A stretch of 64,000 bases of DNA from contig NMRA01000711.1 of assembly GCA_002633005.1 (NCBI GenBank), positions 103,590 to 167,589 of the forward strand. The letters are read 5' to 3'. Under the pieces are notes generated by a model that saw only the letters and a list, made by a program, of their open reading frames with translations, was not told the DNA's origin and did no database searches. The position numbers and the translations under genes are program-made. This document shows positions 61,576 through 64,000 of the stretch, in pieces. Source of the DNA: Phoronis australis (lineage: Eukaryota > Phoronida > Phoronidae). Positions within the stretch are counted from its first letter, which is position 1, and the number at the start of each line of letters is the position of its first letter.

Positions 61576-62381
61576 TGAGACTCGTACTAAAGGACTCGTG
61601 ATTGGAGTACAGTTTTGTAAGTTGATTCGAAGATTTATTTTCGAGTTTATTTGCGATTACAGAGATACATGTAAGACTCTGGACCTGATCGGGAAAACGA
61701 CGTCACCAGCGTGTGAGCGACTGAACACTGTCTTCCAAATTACGCGTTCTCCAAACCTTTCACCTTGGCACACCAATGCAGCTATATTTCTCAGTATAGT
61801 GATTAAAATCACGTTATCTTATTTATCATTGTTTCTAACCAATTAATCTTCTAATGACTCGGACTTTTTGCTAATTTTTCGGGAATGTATCCGAGCGCCT
61901 GATGTCAGAGTACTTTAGAAGTTCACTTTACGCAACATTCGAACAGGGTAGTGGTATCTGAATCCCGGCTCTTTCCGGGTTGTTGACAACACTGAACCCT
62001 CAGATGTCACTGTGATCGTACTTAGCACTGCTGAGTACAGGAGGCTTCCGAACATGCTTAATTACACTTGGGTAACACAGGGGCCCAATGAAGTGCTCGC
62101 AATGTAGTGATGGCTTGGATTTGTGATTTAATTTTCAGATCAAACCTGCGGCCATGTTTTTGTTGACAAACATGGAACTTCTTGTAGTTCTCGACTCATT
62201 GACTGAACGCTAAGCGGTGTGATTTCCTGACACAATATCGCTACCGGAAAGCCACAAATGTTGAAAGGCTTACGTTAAAAACCGTTTGGAAGGACGCGTA
62301 ATTATCTTTGATGATTTCAATTTCACAATTTTCAAATCAGTTGTTTGTGTTGTGTTTTTGTTATGAATGAATATAAATACT

Positions 62382-62756
62382 TTAACAGGTCATATCATAC
62401 ATTTCAGACCTGGCAAGAATAGTGTTGTCCTGTCGAGCCAACAAGAAGGAAGAATTTGATTTTTTGTATCCATTAACTTGAGCATCATATTTGTACACGT
62501 TATATTTATTACTTGTAACTTGCGCTTGGGAACATTATAAGAATTTATGAAGAAAATACATATTGATATTTCCGTTCCCTTGGAAACCATGAACAAGAGC
62601 TTATAGTGAAGTGAATTCACGTATTTTGTTTTAATATATAGCTTTTAAAATCATCCATTCTATGTGCTCTCGAGTCAGTTCGTAATTACCTACACGCTTT
62701 ATTCATGTCCACATCATTCGGTGCAAAAGCCCAATATTTTGATTTTAGGTTACTGC
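62382..62756 (-). CDS. Candidate 3' end of a minus-strand gene, two exons
   Basis: One possible internal exon (62690-62756) lies between the acceptor GATCTGTTTACAG and the donor TGTAG|GTAATT and encodes SNLKSKYWAFAPNDVDMNKAC. Its phase fits a second exon, 62382-62511, encoding YKYDAQVNGYKKSNSSFLLA and ending MYDMTC and stop. The acceptor of that second exon is poor. The open frame also extends upstream to 63039 (117 codons in all, with a hydrophobic start MVSIFLLLTELE). Residue choice looks protein-like but no family is recognised. The alternative is chance open frames. Confidence 0.28.
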
Positions 62757-63098
62757 CTGTAAACAGATCGCAATAAGGATCGACGGTTAAAAGCATGCTT
62801 TGAAATGTTATTGTAAAATGCATCTGGAAACACGAACCTGCCTCAGTGGACCAAAAAATTATCACATCACGGGTTCTTATACCTACATTTTGTTCTGTTT
62901 GTCTGGCTAAAAAACAAAAATCTATTAGGTCTTTTACTCTCACGAAATTAGTTTCATAATATTTCTTACTGTGATGGGATTCCAATTCCGTTAGCAACAG
63001 GAATATTGAAACCATGAGCGGCTCAAGCGAAGGCTTCACATGTTAGTGAGACTGGATATTCCTAACATTACGAAATCGAAAATGATGCATGTAAATAG

Positions 63099-63319
63099 TT
63101 GGCCAAATGTGTGAACGTTACGTACGTAAATTACGTACGTAAACGGTGTTAATTAGTTTACGGCGAAAATTAATTCTTTATGGCGTAAATTCAATTGCGG
63201 TGTAAATTTATTCTTTGGGCGTAAATAAATTGTTCGCGACGTAAATTATCCTTAACAGCGTTAACAAAAATTAATTTAGGCACGAAATTTACCTGAGTAA
63301 CGTTCACCCATTTGGCCAA
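63099..63319. mobile_element. Short MITE with ~34-bp terminal inverted repeats
   Basis: The left end TTGGCCAAATGTGTGAACGT is mirrored by the right end (ACGTTCACCCATTTGGCCAA), and both continue inward to GTAAATT. The interior repeats GCGTAAAT-like blocks about every 25-30 bp. Length is 221 bp. Confidence 0.75.
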
Positions 63320-64000
63320 TGAGACATGTACACACTTCCCGTCACTCGATTTAGTAATAAAAAGCTACCACAGAAGGATTATTATGAGACTGGATTCATA
63401 AGAGTAAAAAGTATCAATTTCCCAGTGGCTGGTATTGAAATGAAACAAGTGAAAAATCTGATTATTTGATAACGGAAATTTTAGTAGTTTAGCGGAAGAC
63501 TATTAACCAGGATTGAAGAAATTTTGACGGAATAGATTTGTTTCAATATGTTTGCAGTCTGCTATGGGTTCATTCTAATGAGACGAGCAAGTGGAAATCT
63601 TTGTAAAACGGTCACGGAGACTAGCCATCGTCTCATAGTCTGGGTGCAAATCCGGTCTGAACGACAACACAGTTTTTTTTAAATGAGATCAGTCAGTTAT
63701 TAAAATTTCACATTAGAAGCATTTTATTTCGTTAAACACCTCGCATCGTGGGGCGTTTAAATATGAAAAATACCGGTGAAATTAGCGTTAAACTATACAT
63801 AAACGTTGCATTCAACAATTTATCCTAATTCAACAATGCCACATCCATATTCGTGACGGTAACATAACCCCTAACGCCCAGAGTACAAAAATGATAGCAA
63901 CTGCAACACAGGTATATGTAGTGAAAATAGATAAAATAAATCACGTCAGCATCACATGATTAGAGTTTCAACAAGGCATGAAGTTAACAATTAAAGAAAC

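Overview
This is eukaryotic DNA: AT-rich, intron-bearing and gene-poor, with many minisatellites and short inverted-repeat elements. Its genes (a chitin-binding mucin, MDH1B, NIFK and a STELLO/DUF288 protein) fit a bilaterian invertebrate, probably marine. Amphioxus, hemichordate or lophotrochozoan are all possible and the sequence alone does not decide. I see no prokaryotic, viral or CRISPR features, and no intact transposase or reverse transcriptase.

Layout. 1-854 (-): a partial secreted protein with three CBM14/peritrophin-A domains and a Thr/Pro-rich repeat tail. 1.7-2.5 kb: two weak small-gene candidates on opposite strands. 2.5-7.4 kb: intergenic, with a 34-bp minisatellite and a 527-bp duplication joined by a single N (probable assembly artefact). 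7.4-15.0 kb (-): MDH1B, rebuilt as six exons (569 codons) with all splice phases agreeing. 15.2-26.9 kb (+): NIFK, a nucleolar RRM protein, rebuilt as five exons (349 codons). Its start lies 243 bp from that of MDH1B, so the two share a bidirectional promoter. 31.4-49.7 kb (-): a STELLO/DUF288-like type II membrane glycosyltransferase, rebuilt as five exons (1092 codons) with a long Gln/Ser-rich tail. 50-64 kb: mostly mobile-element debris, plus two weak minus-strand coding candidates.

The three main genes have no obvious shared pathway. MDH1B is an MDH-fold protein that lacks the catalytic residues of MDH1. NIFK acts in the nucleolus and on mitotic chromosomes. The STELLO-like protein should sit in the Golgi. 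The strongest mobile-element result is a pair of ~0.92-kb elements in opposite orientation (51764-52692 and 53258-54167). Each has ~290-bp terminal inverted repeats and a perfect 9-bp target-site duplication, the pattern of Mutator-like (MULE) MITEs. Two of the STELLO-like gene's splice acceptors lie inside or beside minisatellites.
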